64,000 bases of DNA from Marisediminitalea aggregata (GTDB lineage: Bacteria; Pseudomonadota; Gammaproteobacteria; Enterobacterales; Alteromonadaceae). How positions within the stretch are numbered: position 1 is the first letter of the stretch; each line of letters opens with the position of its first letter. Below are positions 1 through 8,070 of the stretch, piece after piece. The DNA is taken from the NCBI RefSeq assembly GCF_900129565.1, contig NZ_FQWD01000005.1, forward strand, positions 261,941 to 325,940. Direction: 5' to 3'. The notes beneath the pieces were generated by a model that saw only the letters and a list, made by a program, of their open reading frames with translations, did not search any database and had not been told where the DNA came from. The position numbers were made by a program, and so were the translations under genes.

Positions 1-249
1 TTTGTGGCTGAGTATGGTCGTCAGCCCTGGTCGATTGCCGAAGTACTGCCAGTGCACACCGCGGTCTCAAATTTGAGTGTGTCAGACGTCGTGACAACAT
101 TGGTTGCGTATACCCTGTTCTACATCGCCATGTTCATTATTGGGTTCTATCTAATGAAGAAATACGCCAAACAAGGGCCGGTACCGCCGGAAGACAAAGC
201 TGCTCTGGACAGTGAAATGGGCCTTGATATCGAAGGAGCAAAAGCATGA
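1..249 (+). CDS. cydA: Cytochrome bd ubiquinol oxidase subunit I, C-terminal end (partial)
   Basis: Only the last 82 codons are in the window; the frame is open to the left edge. The visible part holds the typical CydA end: VAEYGRQPWSI, followed by one membrane helix (about LVAYTLFYIAMFIIGFYLM) and a charged tail. CydA binds haems b558, b595 and d and oxidises quinol in the inner membrane. The stop codon overlaps the cydB start as ATGA, so the two subunits are translationally coupled. Identification rests on this tail and on the cydB, cydX, cydD and cydC genes that follow. Confidence 0.95.
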   Translation, partial: FVAEYGRQPWSIAEVLPVHTAVSNLSVSDVVTTLVAYTLFYIAMFIIGFYLMKKYAKQGPVPPEDKAALDSEMGLDIEGAKA

Positions 250-1382
250 TTGATTATGAAGTACTACGGGTAATTTGGTGGGTACTGGTTGGTGTACTGC
301 TAATTGGCTTTGCCATCACCGATGGCTTTGACTTGGGAGTAGGTGCACTGCTTACTCTGATTGGTAAAACCGACGACGAACGCCGGGTGATGATTAACAC
401 CATTGGTCCGCACTGGGATGGCAACCAGGTGTGGTTTATTACCGCGGGTGGCGCTATTTTTGCGGCCTGGCCGATGATTTACGCTACCGCGTTTTCCGGG
501 TTTTATTTAGCCCTTGCGTTAACGCTGATTGCCCTGTGGATGCGCCCGTTAGGGTTTGATTTCCGCAGTAAGCTACCTGATAAACGCTGGCGTTCTAGCT
601 GGGACTGGGCGCTATTTGTGTCAGGTGTCGTCCCGTCGCTGATTTTTGGGGTGGCGTTCGGCAACCTGCTGTTAGGTGTACCTTTTGAACTGGAACCCAC
701 GCTTAAAGCTACGTATACCGGGTCTTTCTTTGGCTTGTTAACCCCGTTTGCTTTGTTGACCGGGTTAGTGTCGGTGGCCATGCTGCTTAATCATGGCGCT
801 ACCTGGCTGCAAATGAAAACCGACAGCTTCATTCAGGTACGCGCCAGAGCGGTATCGGTGATCCTATCGTTAGCGACTGTTGCATTGTTCGCACTGGCAG
901 GAGTCTGGGTGGCATTTGGTTTAGACGGCTTCGTGATCACGTCTGTGGTTGATACCGCCGCAACCTCTAACCCGCTTAAGAAAGAAGTGGTGATGGAAGC
1001 GGGTGCCTGGATGAACAATTATGGCAAGTATCCGTGGATGGCTGTCGCACCGGTGCTGGGCATTTTGGGTGGATTAGCCTGTGCATACTTCTCAAAAGCC
1101 GGTAAAGGCGGCTGGGCGTTTGTTAGCAGTTCAGTCATGCTGGCTGGTGTGATTCTGACAGCCGGGTTCTCCATGTTCCCGTTCCTGATGCCTAGCGTGA
1201 CTATGCCTGCAGCCAGCCTGACAGTTTGGGATGCGACATCCAGCTTACTGACGCTGAAAATCATGTTCGGCGTAGCCTGTATCTTTGTTCCCATTGTGCT
1301 CGGATACACCGCCTATGGGTTTTACGTTATGCGCGGTCGTGTGAAAAACAGCGACCTTGATTCGTCTCACGCCATTTATTAA
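246..1382 (+). CDS. cydB: Cytochrome bd ubiquinol oxidase subunit II
   Basis: 378 aa, the usual CydB length, with about eight hydrophobic helices. The N-terminus MIDYEVLRVIWWVLVG and the GFAITDGFDLGVG stretch are family hallmarks, as is HWDGNQVWFITAGGA near residue 57. CydB pairs with CydA in the inner membrane in the high-affinity oxygen reductase that reduces O2 to water without pumping protons. It overlaps cydA by 4 nt and is followed after 11 nt by cydX with a GGAGT ribosome site, so it sits in one operon. Confidence 0.97.
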   Translation: MIDYEVLRVIWWVLVGVLLIGFAITDGFDLGVGALLTLIGKTDDERRVMINTIGPHWDGNQVWFITAGGAIFAAWPMIYATAFSGFYLALALTLIALWMRPLGFDFRSKLPDKRWRSSWDWALFVSGVVPSLIFGVAFGNLLLGVPFELEPTLKATYTGSFFGLLTPFALLTGLVSVAMLLNHGATWLQMKTDSFIQVRARAVSVILSLATVALFALAGVWVAFGLDGFVITSVVDTAATSNPLKKEVVMEAGAWMNNYGKYPWMAVAPVLGILGGLACAYFSKAGKGGWAFVSSSVMLAGVILTAGFSMFPFLMPSVTMPAASLTVWDATSSLLTLKIMFGVACIFVPIVLGYTAYGFYVMRGRVKNSDLDSSHAIY

Positions 1383-1393
1383 GGAGTACTTTT

Positions 1394-1507
1394 ATGTGGT
1401 ATTTCACTTGGATATTAGGGGTTTTACTGGCCTGTTCCTTTGGCATCATCAATGCCATGTGGTTAGAATCAACTGAAAACATGGACCGTCCTGAAGAAGA
1501 CTCGTGA
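1394..1507 (+). CDS. cydX: Cytochrome bd oxidase small subunit CydX
   Basis: 37-aa gene, easily missed. It begins MWYFTWILGVLLACSFGI, nearly the same as the E. coli CydX start (MWYFAWILG...), has one transmembrane helix and ends in an acidic tail (NMDRPEEDS). CydX stabilises the haem groups of the CydAB oxidase in the inner membrane. An AAGGAGT ribosome site lies about 7 nt upstream. The stop overlaps the GTG start of cydD (GTGA), so it is coupled to both neighbours. Confidence 0.93.
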   Translation: MWYFTWILGVLLACSFGIINAMWLESTENMDRPEEDS

Positions 1508-3123
1508 CCGAAACGCCTACACTTGCAACCTGGTTTCGCACCACGGTAGAAACACAGGGTGTTGCCTCGCGCAGCACCCTGTATACGTTGGTGGGGTTAA
1601 AAACCTGCCGCATTGTGATCATGATTGCTGGCTTCTGGCTGTTTGCGCACATGATGCACTCGCTGGTGGTATTGGCCCATGCACCGTCTATGGCTGACTG
1701 GATAGGCTTGTCGGTTGCATTGTTACTGGCCTGGTTGCTTCAGGGCGAAGCGAATCGGCGAACGCTGGACGCTAAAACACAGTTATTGCAAGATCTTGAG
1801 GTGCGTTTTGCACGCCATCTGGCAATCGGGCAGCTAGCCATGGTGAGTCAGCAGAGCCCTTATTACTGGCAATCCTTGTGGTTGCATCATATACCCGCCC
1901 TGGCGAATTGGCGTTACGACTACCAGGTACAGCAATATGTAGCGGTACTGGCACCGACAATCGCACTGGCTGGGTTGTCTATGGTGAATTGGCTGATTGG
2001 CCTGAGTTTGCTGATCACCCTACCGATTGTTCCGCTGTTCATGGTGCTGGTTGGTAAAGGGGCCGCGGCCCAGCAGCGCAAACATTTTACCGCCTTGACC
2101 CGTCTGGGTAGTTTGTTTACCGACAGGTTAAAAGCACTTCCTCTACTGGCCACATACCGTGCCCATGACAGCGAACTGGCGCTGCTTAAACAAGCCAGTG
2201 ACGACTTAAATGACCGCACGATGAGCGTCGTGGGGGTAGCGTTTTTATCAAATACCGTATTGGACTTCTTTTCAACGGTGGCTGTTGCGCTGGTAGCAGT
2301 GTTTATTGGTTTTACCTTACTGGGCGAATTCGCAGTTGGACCGGTGATCAACCTGCACCATGGGCTCTGGTTATTGCTTACTGCACCTTTGCTGTTTTCC
2401 GAGCTGAAAGCGCTGGGGCAGTACTATCATCAAAAAGCCGAAGCCGAATCGGCCCAGTCCAGCCTGGGGCACTGGGTGGAGGCTATTCCCAATGAGGCTC
2501 TGGATGCCGCTTTGAACAAAGCCAGGGTATTTGATGAGCCCCAGCAATTCACACTTCGACATGAACAACCGCTGATATCGGCGACGAATTTAGTACTGCG
2601 CCCTGGTGACAAGGTTGCTGTCAGCGGACCGTCGGGGAGTGGTAAAACGATACTGTTACAAGCCCTGGCAGGCCAGTATCAAGCTGGCTATTCGCTGCCT
2701 TGTAGGGTAGCCCTGCTAACGCAGCAGCCCGTTTTGTTGCCGATGAGCGTGCGTGCCAACCTGGAATATCAACAAGCCCATACCACTTCTGCTCTCTGGC
2801 AGGTGTTGGCGCAAGTAGAACTGGATGATTGGGGACGCACACTGCCACAGCAACTGGATACCCCCTTACATGAAACACCAGCAATTTCCGGTGGCCAGGC
2901 GCAACGTCTGGCGCTGGCAAGAGTGCTGTTGAGTGAGGCGCCCGTGTGGCTGCTAGATGAACCCACAGCGCATTTGCCTACCGAGCAACATTCCCAGATA
3001 AGTGAGCTCATTCAGCGTTTATCTGAACAAAAAACTGTGTTGTGGGTGTCGCACAAGCCTTTGCCAACGGCGTGGTTTACGCGTTATTGGCAAGTAAAAG
3101 AGGGCGAGGTAACGGTGCAATGA
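1504..3123 (+). CDS. cydD: Heterodimeric ABC transporter subunit CydD (cytochrome bd assembly)
   Basis: 539 aa. An N-terminal ABC transmembrane domain (roughly residues 25-310) precedes an ATPase domain with Walker A GPSGSGKT near residue 375, signature ISGGQAQR near 460 and Walker B VWLLDEPTAHL near 480. CydDC exports thiols (cysteine/glutathione) or handles haem and is needed to assemble bd oxidase. The start is GTG, overlapping the cydX stop. The protein is somewhat shorter than E. coli CydD (588 aa). The signature is ISGGQ instead of the usual LSGGQ. The adjacent cydC and the operon with cydABX support the assignment. Confidence 0.93.
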   Translation: MTETPTLATWFRTTVETQGVASRSTLYTLVGLKTCRIVIMIAGFWLFAHMMHSLVVLAHAPSMADWIGLSVALLLAWLLQGEANRRTLDAKTQLLQDLEVRFARHLAIGQLAMVSQQSPYYWQSLWLHHIPALANWRYDYQVQQYVAVLAPTIALAGLSMVNWLIGLSLLITLPIVPLFMVLVGKGAAAQQRKHFTALTRLGSLFTDRLKALPLLATYRAHDSELALLKQASDDLNDRTMSVVGVAFLSNTVLDFFSTVAVALVAVFIGFTLLGEFAVGPVINLHHGLWLLLTAPLLFSELKALGQYYHQKAEAESAQSSLGHWVEAIPNEALDAALNKARVFDEPQQFTLRHEQPLISATNLVLRPGDKVAVSGPSGSGKTILLQALAGQYQAGYSLPCRVALLTQQPVLLPMSVRANLEYQQAHTTSALWQVLAQVELDDWGRTLPQQLDTPLHETPAISGGQAQRLALARVLLSEAPVWLLDEPTAHLPTEQHSQISELIQRLSEQKTVLWVSHKPLPTAWFTRYWQVKEGEVTVQ

Positions 3124-4619
3124 TGGCCTTTGCTACGGTGTTACTGGCGGTGGTACATGGCCTGGCTGGTCTGGCTATTCTGATTGTATCGTCCTGGTTT
3201 ATTGCTGCGTGCGCGATTGCTGCGCCCGGGTTTAATTACATGTTGCCTGCCGTGGTGATCAGAGCATTGGCGTTGCTGCGCATTGGCAGCGGCTATGCCC
3301 ATATGTGGGTGGGTCACAAACACCTGTTGGGATTAACGGCACGATTACGAATTTCACTTTTCGCCCGGTTGCACTCGCAAAAAATCAACTCGCGTGGCGA
3401 GGAAGTTGAGGCGCTGGCAACCCACACCGAGGCCATCGCCGCGCTGTGGGTGGGTTGGGTCTCCCAGCAAGCGTCAGCAGTAATGATGCTGTTGGTTTCC
3501 TGTATTAGCTTGTGGTGGTTGCATGTGCCACTGGGTGGTTGGGCGATTGCTCTGGCTGTTATCTGGCTAAGCGTAATAGTTATTTTATGTGTGTTGGGAC
3601 TTACTTACGCAGTAGAGATTGCCAGTCAGGAAGCGAAGTTTCGAACGCAATCTGATGCGCAGCTCTCAAGTGCGCCTATCTGGCATTTAAAGTCGGGCGA
3701 TTCATTCCTGCAAGCGTTGCCAAAAGCAACGTCACTCTGGCGCTCGAATTTGTTATTACAGCAACGCGTCTTGCAAGCGCAATGGGTGTTTCAGGGCGGA
3801 GCATGGCTGCTTTTATTAGCTAGTTTGCTGGGATTGGTGCACTTCTCTACAACCACTGAACTTGCAGAGCCTCTGTTACTGATTGTGCCAATGCTGTTGC
3901 TAAGTGCCGGAGATTGGCTGGGACGAAGTTTTCATTCCCAACCTGCTCTGAACAAAGCGGTGCAGGGGCATAAAGTGCTAAATGCCTTACCAGCCTCTTC
4001 ACTCGCAACGTTGCCCTTGCCTACCAGTACCGGGTCGCTTGTATTAACTGGGTTTGGTTCGGTTAACGTGCCTGAGCAGGCTATCAGTGCAGAGTTACCC
4101 GAGCGTGGGCTTGTGTGGGTCACCGGTCCCAGCGGCAAAGGTAAATCACAATTATTGCAAGCCATTGCCGGGCTGGAAGCGAGCCGTGGAAGTCGTGCAT
4201 ACGCGGGTCAGGTGCTATCCCCTGGGCTGGTGAGCGGTTGGTTGTATCTGGAGCAACAGCCATTGGTGATGGCGGCCACGCTGAAACACAACTTGTGTTT
4301 GGGGCAGTCTTTCAGACACACAGAGCTTGAGCATGCATTGGTGACGGTGGGGTTGTCGTACTTATCCGAACCTGGCGAATGGTTAGGTCCGGGGGGCAGG
4401 CAGTTATCGGGTGGCGAGCGAAAGCGACTGAATATTGCGCGAGCACTGTTGCACGGTGGACCAGTGTGGCTGGTAGATGAGCCGTTTGAAGGCCTCGACT
4501 CGGAGGCTGCTTCACTCATCATGTCAGTGCTGCAAACGAGTGCTAAAGACAGACTCGTGGTGATTGCCAGTCATGTGATCCCAGAACACACTAGGCCAGC
4601 GCTTACCCTCAGGCTGTAG
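3120..4619 (+). CDS. cydC: Heterodimeric ABC transporter subunit CydC (cytochrome bd assembly)
   Basis: 499 aa from the ATG at 3120, which overlaps the cydD stop (ATGA; a second ATG follows directly at 3123). Six-helix transmembrane domain, then an ATPase domain with Walker A GPSGKGKS near residue 336, signature LSGGERKR near 430 and Walker B VWLVDEPFEGLD near 448. It is the partner of CydD. An upstream in-frame extension into cydD is possible, but the coupled start fits the pattern of the whole operon. It is the last gene of the cyd operon. Confidence 0.93.
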   Translation: MMAFATVLLAVVHGLAGLAILIVSSWFIAACAIAAPGFNYMLPAVVIRALALLRIGSGYAHMWVGHKHLLGLTARLRISLFARLHSQKINSRGEEVEALATHTEAIAALWVGWVSQQASAVMMLLVSCISLWWLHVPLGGWAIALAVIWLSVIVILCVLGLTYAVEIASQEAKFRTQSDAQLSSAPIWHLKSGDSFLQALPKATSLWRSNLLLQQRVLQAQWVFQGGAWLLLLASLLGLVHFSTTTELAEPLLLIVPMLLLSAGDWLGRSFHSQPALNKAVQGHKVLNALPASSLATLPLPTSTGSLVLTGFGSVNVPEQAISAELPERGLVWVTGPSGKGKSQLLQAIAGLEASRGSRAYAGQVLSPGLVSGWLYLEQQPLVMAATLKHNLCLGQSFRHTELEHALVTVGLSYLSEPGEWLGPGGRQLSGGERKRLNIARALLHGGPVWLVDEPFEGLDSEAASLIMSVLQTSAKDRLVVIASHVIPEHTRPALTLRL

Positions 4620-4623
4620 CAGA

Positions 4624-4645
4624 GTGGCAGCGTTCAAGCTGCCAC
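4624..4645. terminator. Hairpin between cydC and the YkgJ-like gene
   Basis: Perfect 8-bp inverted repeat GTGGCAGC/GCTGCCAC with a 6-nt loop, 5 nt after the cydC stop and overlapping the 3' end of the opposing gene. There is no clear U-tract on either strand, so it may be a weak or Rho-assisted terminator of the convergent pair. Confidence 0.45.
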
Positions 4646-4960
4646 AATGGGGATCTGGTCGGTTGTTATACCGTGTTTAAAACGGGCTTTCAGGCACTGT
4701 GCCGAGCCAGCCTCGAACTCCCGGCATGTTGAAGAACGCTGGGCATAGATACCACAGGCTACTTGTTGCCCAATATCTCCCTGCAGGGCGTCGCAACGCG
4801 GTTGCGGTCGGTTGGTGCCTTTCATGGCAACCCGGGTAGGTGAAATTTTTTCTGTTAACTCAGTTGGTACTGTTCCGCCCGTGAAAGGGTCGGCTTCTGA
4901 CCAGTAAAAAGACACGCGAAAACTTGCGCAACAAGCGCCACAATTCACGCAAGACAACAT
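4634..4960 (-). CDS. YkgJ family cysteine cluster protein
   Basis: 108 aa. It starts MLSCVNCGACCASFRVSF, with the CxxCGxCC cluster typical of the YkgJ/Fe-S-zinc cluster family, and has further cysteines at RCDAL, ACGIYAQRSSTC and QCLKARF that complete the metal-binding pattern. The family is small, cytosolic and without an assigned biochemical role. The ATG is preceded by a strong GGAGGAA ribosome site. It is a single gene, convergent with the cyd operon. Confidence 0.85.
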   Translation of the reverse strand: MLSCVNCGACCASFRVSFYWSEADPFTGGTVPTELTEKISPTRVAMKGTNRPQPRCDALQGDIGQQVACGIYAQRSSTCREFEAGSAQCLKARFKHGITTDQIPIVAA

Positions 4961-5054
4961 AGTTCCTCCGTTGCTACCAAAGACGGTAAAAAAGCGGATT
5001 ATGCCATCTGATTTGATCTCTGGAAATTAAAATAAAATCAATAATAACAATGTT

Positions 5055-5429
5055 TTATTTTAATGAGTGCAACCCAATCAGGTTGCCTTCGGTGTCTTTA
5101 GCCAGACTGACAAAACCATATTCACCGATGGCGAATTTTTCGCGTTCCAGTACACCGCCGGCCTCAACTACTCGTGACGCTTCTGTCGCGCAATCTTCAC
5201 AGGAAAAATACACCACAGTGCTGTTGTTGCCGGCTTTTACTGCTGGGGACGATACCAGCGCTCCTGAGCTGCCGTAGCTTTCCATATCCGACGGGAATCC
5301 ATACATTGAAAACCCGTCTACCGGATCGACCATGCTGGTCAGGCTAATGTTCAATACGGTTTCATAAAAGGTTTTTGCGCGTGACATGTCGTCGACATAA
5401 ATTTCAAACCAACCAATGGGATTGTTCAT
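5055..5429 (-). CDS. VOC (glyoxalase/dioxygenase fold) family protein
   Basis: 124 aa, one vicinal-oxygen-chelate module. It begins NPIGWFEIYVDDMSRAKTFY and ends with the second half-motif (EYGFVSLAKDTEGNLIGLHS). The E residues in FEIYV and near the end of each half match the usual metal-ligand positions of the fold. The substrate cannot be told; members include glyoxalase-like and resistance proteins. A GGAAG ribosome site precedes the ATG. It is monocistronic. Confidence 0.85.
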   Translation of the reverse strand: MNNPIGWFEIYVDDMSRAKTFYETVLNISLTSMVDPVDGFSMYGFPSDMESYGSSGALVSSPAVKAGNNSTVVYFSCEDCATEASRVVEAGGVLEREKFAIGEYGFVSLAKDTEGNLIGLHSLK

Positions 5430-5591
5430 CTTCCGTTCACCCTTATTTCACTATAGTCATCGTAAAGTACTCACTGCTGCAAAAAAATATATACGTTAGG
5501 TTAAACTTTTTTACAAATTACGATTCTTAGCTTTAGCGCCTGTGTGCTAACGTGATTGACGTATCCACTTGGTAATAATAGGAAAAATGAC

Positions 5592-6557
5592 ATGAGGATG
5601 TTATCCAATAAGCTGTTCATTGCCGGTCTGCTAACTGCAACAACATTAGGCGGTTGTACCAGTGCTACTCGCGGTGTTGTGAACCCGACTCCGGCTCCCG
5701 CGCCGCAAATTAGCCCGGTATTGCAGGAAGAACAATTAGGTTTGAAGCGCGTAGTGGCCATTGCGCGGTTTTCTGACGAAACAACCAGAGCGAATAACTT
5801 TCTGGTCGACAAACAAGGTAACCGATTGGGTAAACAGGCTTCTGATATTCTGGCCAGCCGCCTTACCGCAACGCAGAAATTCATTATGTTAGAACGCGAT
5901 GCGATGGAAGACGTAATGAAAGAAGCCAAACTCGATGGCGAGCCGCTGGACGAGGTGGGTGCTGATTATATTATCGTGGGCTCCGTGTCCGAATTTGGCC
6001 GCAGCAATGAAAGTGAAGTGGGTGTTTTCAGCCGCAACCGCATTCAGGTCGCAACTGCGACCGTCAATGTACGATTAATCAATACCCGTACTGGTGAAAT
6101 TGTTTATGCCGAGGAGGCGACAGGCCAGGCGCAGAGCGAAGCTAACCAGGTACTGGGCGTGGGGCAAACTGCTGGATACGACACCAGTCTGGATGACCGG
6201 GCAATATCTGCTGCGATTTCGAAGCTGGTAAGCAATGTGATGGAAAACCTGTTAGACGCGCCATGGCAAGCGTATTTGGTTGGGCAGCACAATGGCCAGT
6301 GGTTAATGACCGGTGGTAAGTCTCAGGGCATTGAAAAAGGCCAGCGTTTTACGGTAGTCACACCGGGCAAGCTTGTAAAAAACCCACAAACCGGCATGAA
6401 TATGGAACTGCCTGCCTCTGAAGTTGCCACTATCGAAGTGGTTGGCTTTATGGGAAGTGGAAACAATGAGATGTCGCTGTGCAGCCTGGTAAACGGCAAT
6501 GTGAACAGCGAACGATTAACGGATTATCGCGTACGCGAAGAGGAGTCAGCGCTATGA
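5592..6557 (+). CDS. CsgG/HfaB family outer-membrane lipoprotein
   Basis: 321 aa from the ATG at 5592 (AGGA 8 nt upstream; an in-frame upstream start lacks a good ribosome site). It has a signal peptide with lipobox LGGC. The mature part shows the CsgG pattern: RVVAIARFSDET, a strand with LASRLTATQKFIMLERD, and GADYIIVGSVSEFGR. CsgG-type proteins form outer-membrane secretion pores or act as periplasmic partners. Here it leads a four-gene lipoprotein cluster with DUF4810 and DUF799 proteins, the same set as the neisserial NMB1164-1162 genes. There are no curli genes nearby, so a curli role is unlikely. Confidence 0.87.
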   Translation: MRMLSNKLFIAGLLTATTLGGCTSATRGVVNPTPAPAPQISPVLQEEQLGLKRVVAIARFSDETTRANNFLVDKQGNRLGKQASDILASRLTATQKFIMLERDAMEDVMKEAKLDGEPLDEVGADYIIVGSVSEFGRSNESEVGVFSRNRIQVATATVNVRLINTRTGEIVYAEEATGQAQSEANQVLGVGQTAGYDTSLDDRAISAAISKLVSNVMENLLDAPWQAYLVGQHNGQWLMTGGKSQGIEKGQRFTVVTPGKLVKNPQTGMNMELPASEVATIEVVGFMGSGNNEMSLCSLVNGNVNSERLTDYRVREEESAL

Positions 6558-6877
6558 AATTTAACTTCTTTGTTAGCGTTATTGTAGCGCTTGTTTTGTT
6601 GTCGGGTTGTAGCAGTCAGTTTCAACAGGCCACACAAGTAGATGACCAGGCTGTGATCCAGTTCATTGGTGATTTGGATGGATACAGTCTGAGTATTAAT
6701 GATCAGCCTATTCCTCTGGATAACGTTGAGTCTTTTAGCCTGAATGGCGAGACGGCCACACAATTTTCTGTCGGCAGCGGCACCCATGTTGTTGAGTTGC
6801 GCAAAGGCGGGCAAACTCTGGTGAAACGTAAGATTTACGTTTCCAACGGCAACGTTTTTGAGGTGCGCATACCGTGA
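6554..6877 (+). CDS. Small lipoprotein of the CsgG/DUF4810/DUF799 cluster
   Basis: 107 aa from the ATG at 6554, which overlaps the CsgG-like stop (ATGA). It has a signal peptide with lipobox LLSGC. The mature part looks like a small beta domain with PEGA-like character (VGSGTHVVELRKGGQTLVKRK), a type often found as a surface or periplasmic accessory domain; this is inferred by eye. The stop overlaps the GTG of the next gene. It is the extra member relative to the three-gene neisserial set. Confidence 0.8.
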   Translation: MKFNFFVSVIVALVLLSGCSSQFQQATQVDDQAVIQFIGDLDGYSLSINDQPIPLDNVESFSLNGETATQFSVGSGTHVVELRKGGQTLVKRKIYVSNGNVFEVRIP

Positions 6878-7242
6878 ACTTAGCCAGAACATCGTCCGTT
6901 CTGGTAATTGCAATAATCGTTCTGAGTGGGTGTGTGAATACCCACTCACTATACTATTTTGGCAATTACTCAGCAGCATCCTACGCTTACAAACGCACGC
7001 CTACTGCGGAAACCCGCGCAGAACTCAAACAAAGTTTACTGACCATTATTATAGAATCGGAACGACGAGAAAAACGGGTGCCGCCCGGAATTTATATTGA
7101 ACTGGCAATAATGGAGTTTGAAGATGATCGTCCCGGTCGGGGGAATCAGTATCTGGCCTCAGAGCTTGCTTTGTACCCTGAATCCGCGACGTTGGTTAAT
7201 CGGCTTAGTGCACAGATGGCGCCCAAGGATGGTGAGGAATGA
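6874..7242 (+). CDS. DUF4810 domain lipoprotein
   Basis: 122 aa with a GTG start at 6874 coupled to the previous stop (GTGA). It has a lipobox VLSGC, then YYFGNYSAASYAYKR and a helical TPR-like region (VPPGIYIELAIMEFEDD, GNQYLASELALYPES), as in DUF4810 proteins such as NMB1163. The family always travels with CsgG-like and DUF799 lipoproteins. It is probably a periplasmic, membrane-anchored component of one complex. It overlaps the next gene by 4 nt. Confidence 0.85.
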   Translation: MNLARTSSVLVIAIIVLSGCVNTHSLYYFGNYSAASYAYKRTPTAETRAELKQSLLTIIIESERREKRVPPGIYIELAIMEFEDDRPGRGNQYLASELALYPESATLVNRLSAQMAPKDGEE

Positions 7243-7916
7243 AGAAATTTTACCCCTTCATTGGCGTACTGGTATTGCTGGTGTTGCAAGGATGTGAGTC
7301 GACTTCGCGCTCATACTCCAAACGAGACGCTTATCCTTTGATGTACGAAGAGGCCGTCAAAAGTATTCTCGTTGTGCCCGCAGTAAACCAGACGACAGCA
7401 GCCGACGCGCCGGTATTGTACGCCACTACCGTATTACCTCCGCTAGCGGAAGCAGGATATTATGTTATGCCCATTCCGGTTGTAGAGCAGCTGTTTCAGC
7501 AGCAGGGTATCACCGACGGCTCGCAACTTCGCGAGGTTGATACCGGGCAATTCAAAAATTTGTTTGGTGCTGACGCGGTATTGTTTGTGACGATTGTACG
7601 CTGGGACACCAGCTACTATGTGACCGGCGGGAATGTCTCTGTAGGGTTGGATTTTACACTGGTATCTACCACCACCTCACAAACTATCTGGTCGCAGGCT
7701 CAAACGCTGAATGTCGAAACATCGGGGAATTCCAACGACTTATTAGTCAGTATTATTGCGACAGCGCTGAATACGGCGTTTACGAAATATATCGATTTAG
7801 CTCACGATATAAATGGCGCAGCTATTCGCCAACTCCCTGTTGGACCTTACCACCCGAACCATCGACAGGATGGAGAGGAGCCCGTGAGTCAAACGGGGCG
7901 TGTGGTAAACCGCTAA
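7239..7916 (+). CDS. DUF799 / GNA1162-like lipoprotein
   Basis: 225 aa with lipobox LQGC. It matches the GNA1162 pattern: SILVVPAVNQTTAADAP, LPPLAEAGYYVMPIPVV, and FGADAVLFVTIVRWDTSY. GNA1162 is a neisserial outer-membrane lipoprotein with a TolB-N-like fold; its function is unsettled. It is the last gene of the lipoprotein operon (ATGA overlap upstream, strong terminator 9 nt after the stop). Confidence 0.87.
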   Translation: MKKFYPFIGVLVLLVLQGCESTSRSYSKRDAYPLMYEEAVKSILVVPAVNQTTAADAPVLYATTVLPPLAEAGYYVMPIPVVEQLFQQQGITDGSQLREVDTGQFKNLFGADAVLFVTIVRWDTSYYVTGGNVSVGLDFTLVSTTTSQTIWSQAQTLNVETSGNSNDLLVSIIATALNTAFTKYIDLAHDINGAAIRQLPVGPYHPNHRQDGEEPVSQTGRVVNR

Positions 7917-7924
7917 CGCAAACA

Positions 7925-7979
7925 GCAGGTAACTTAGGGCCTGTTAGTCAAACAGGCCCTGGTTTCTTACCTGCTTTTT
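7925..7979 (+). terminator. Two-tier intrinsic terminator of the lipoprotein operon
   Basis: Inner perfect 10-bp stem AGGGCCTGTT/AACAGGCCCT (7936-7960, loop AGTCA), enclosed by an outer 8-bp stem GCAGGTAA/TTACCTGC (7925-7932 and 7967-7974), followed at once by TTTTT. It is a clear rho-independent terminator. Confidence 0.9.
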
Positions 7980-8070
7980 AAATACGTTGCCAGCAATGTG
8001 GCAAACCTCTTGCTCTTCCTGCCTTAGATTATTCGCAAAATCCCTATTTTCTGACAGGCAAGAGTGAAGC

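Noticed and set aside
5556..5591. Longer start for the CsgG-like lipoprotein
   Set aside because: It would place 12 polar residues before the signal peptide, and the ribosome site AGGA fits the ATG at 5592 instead.
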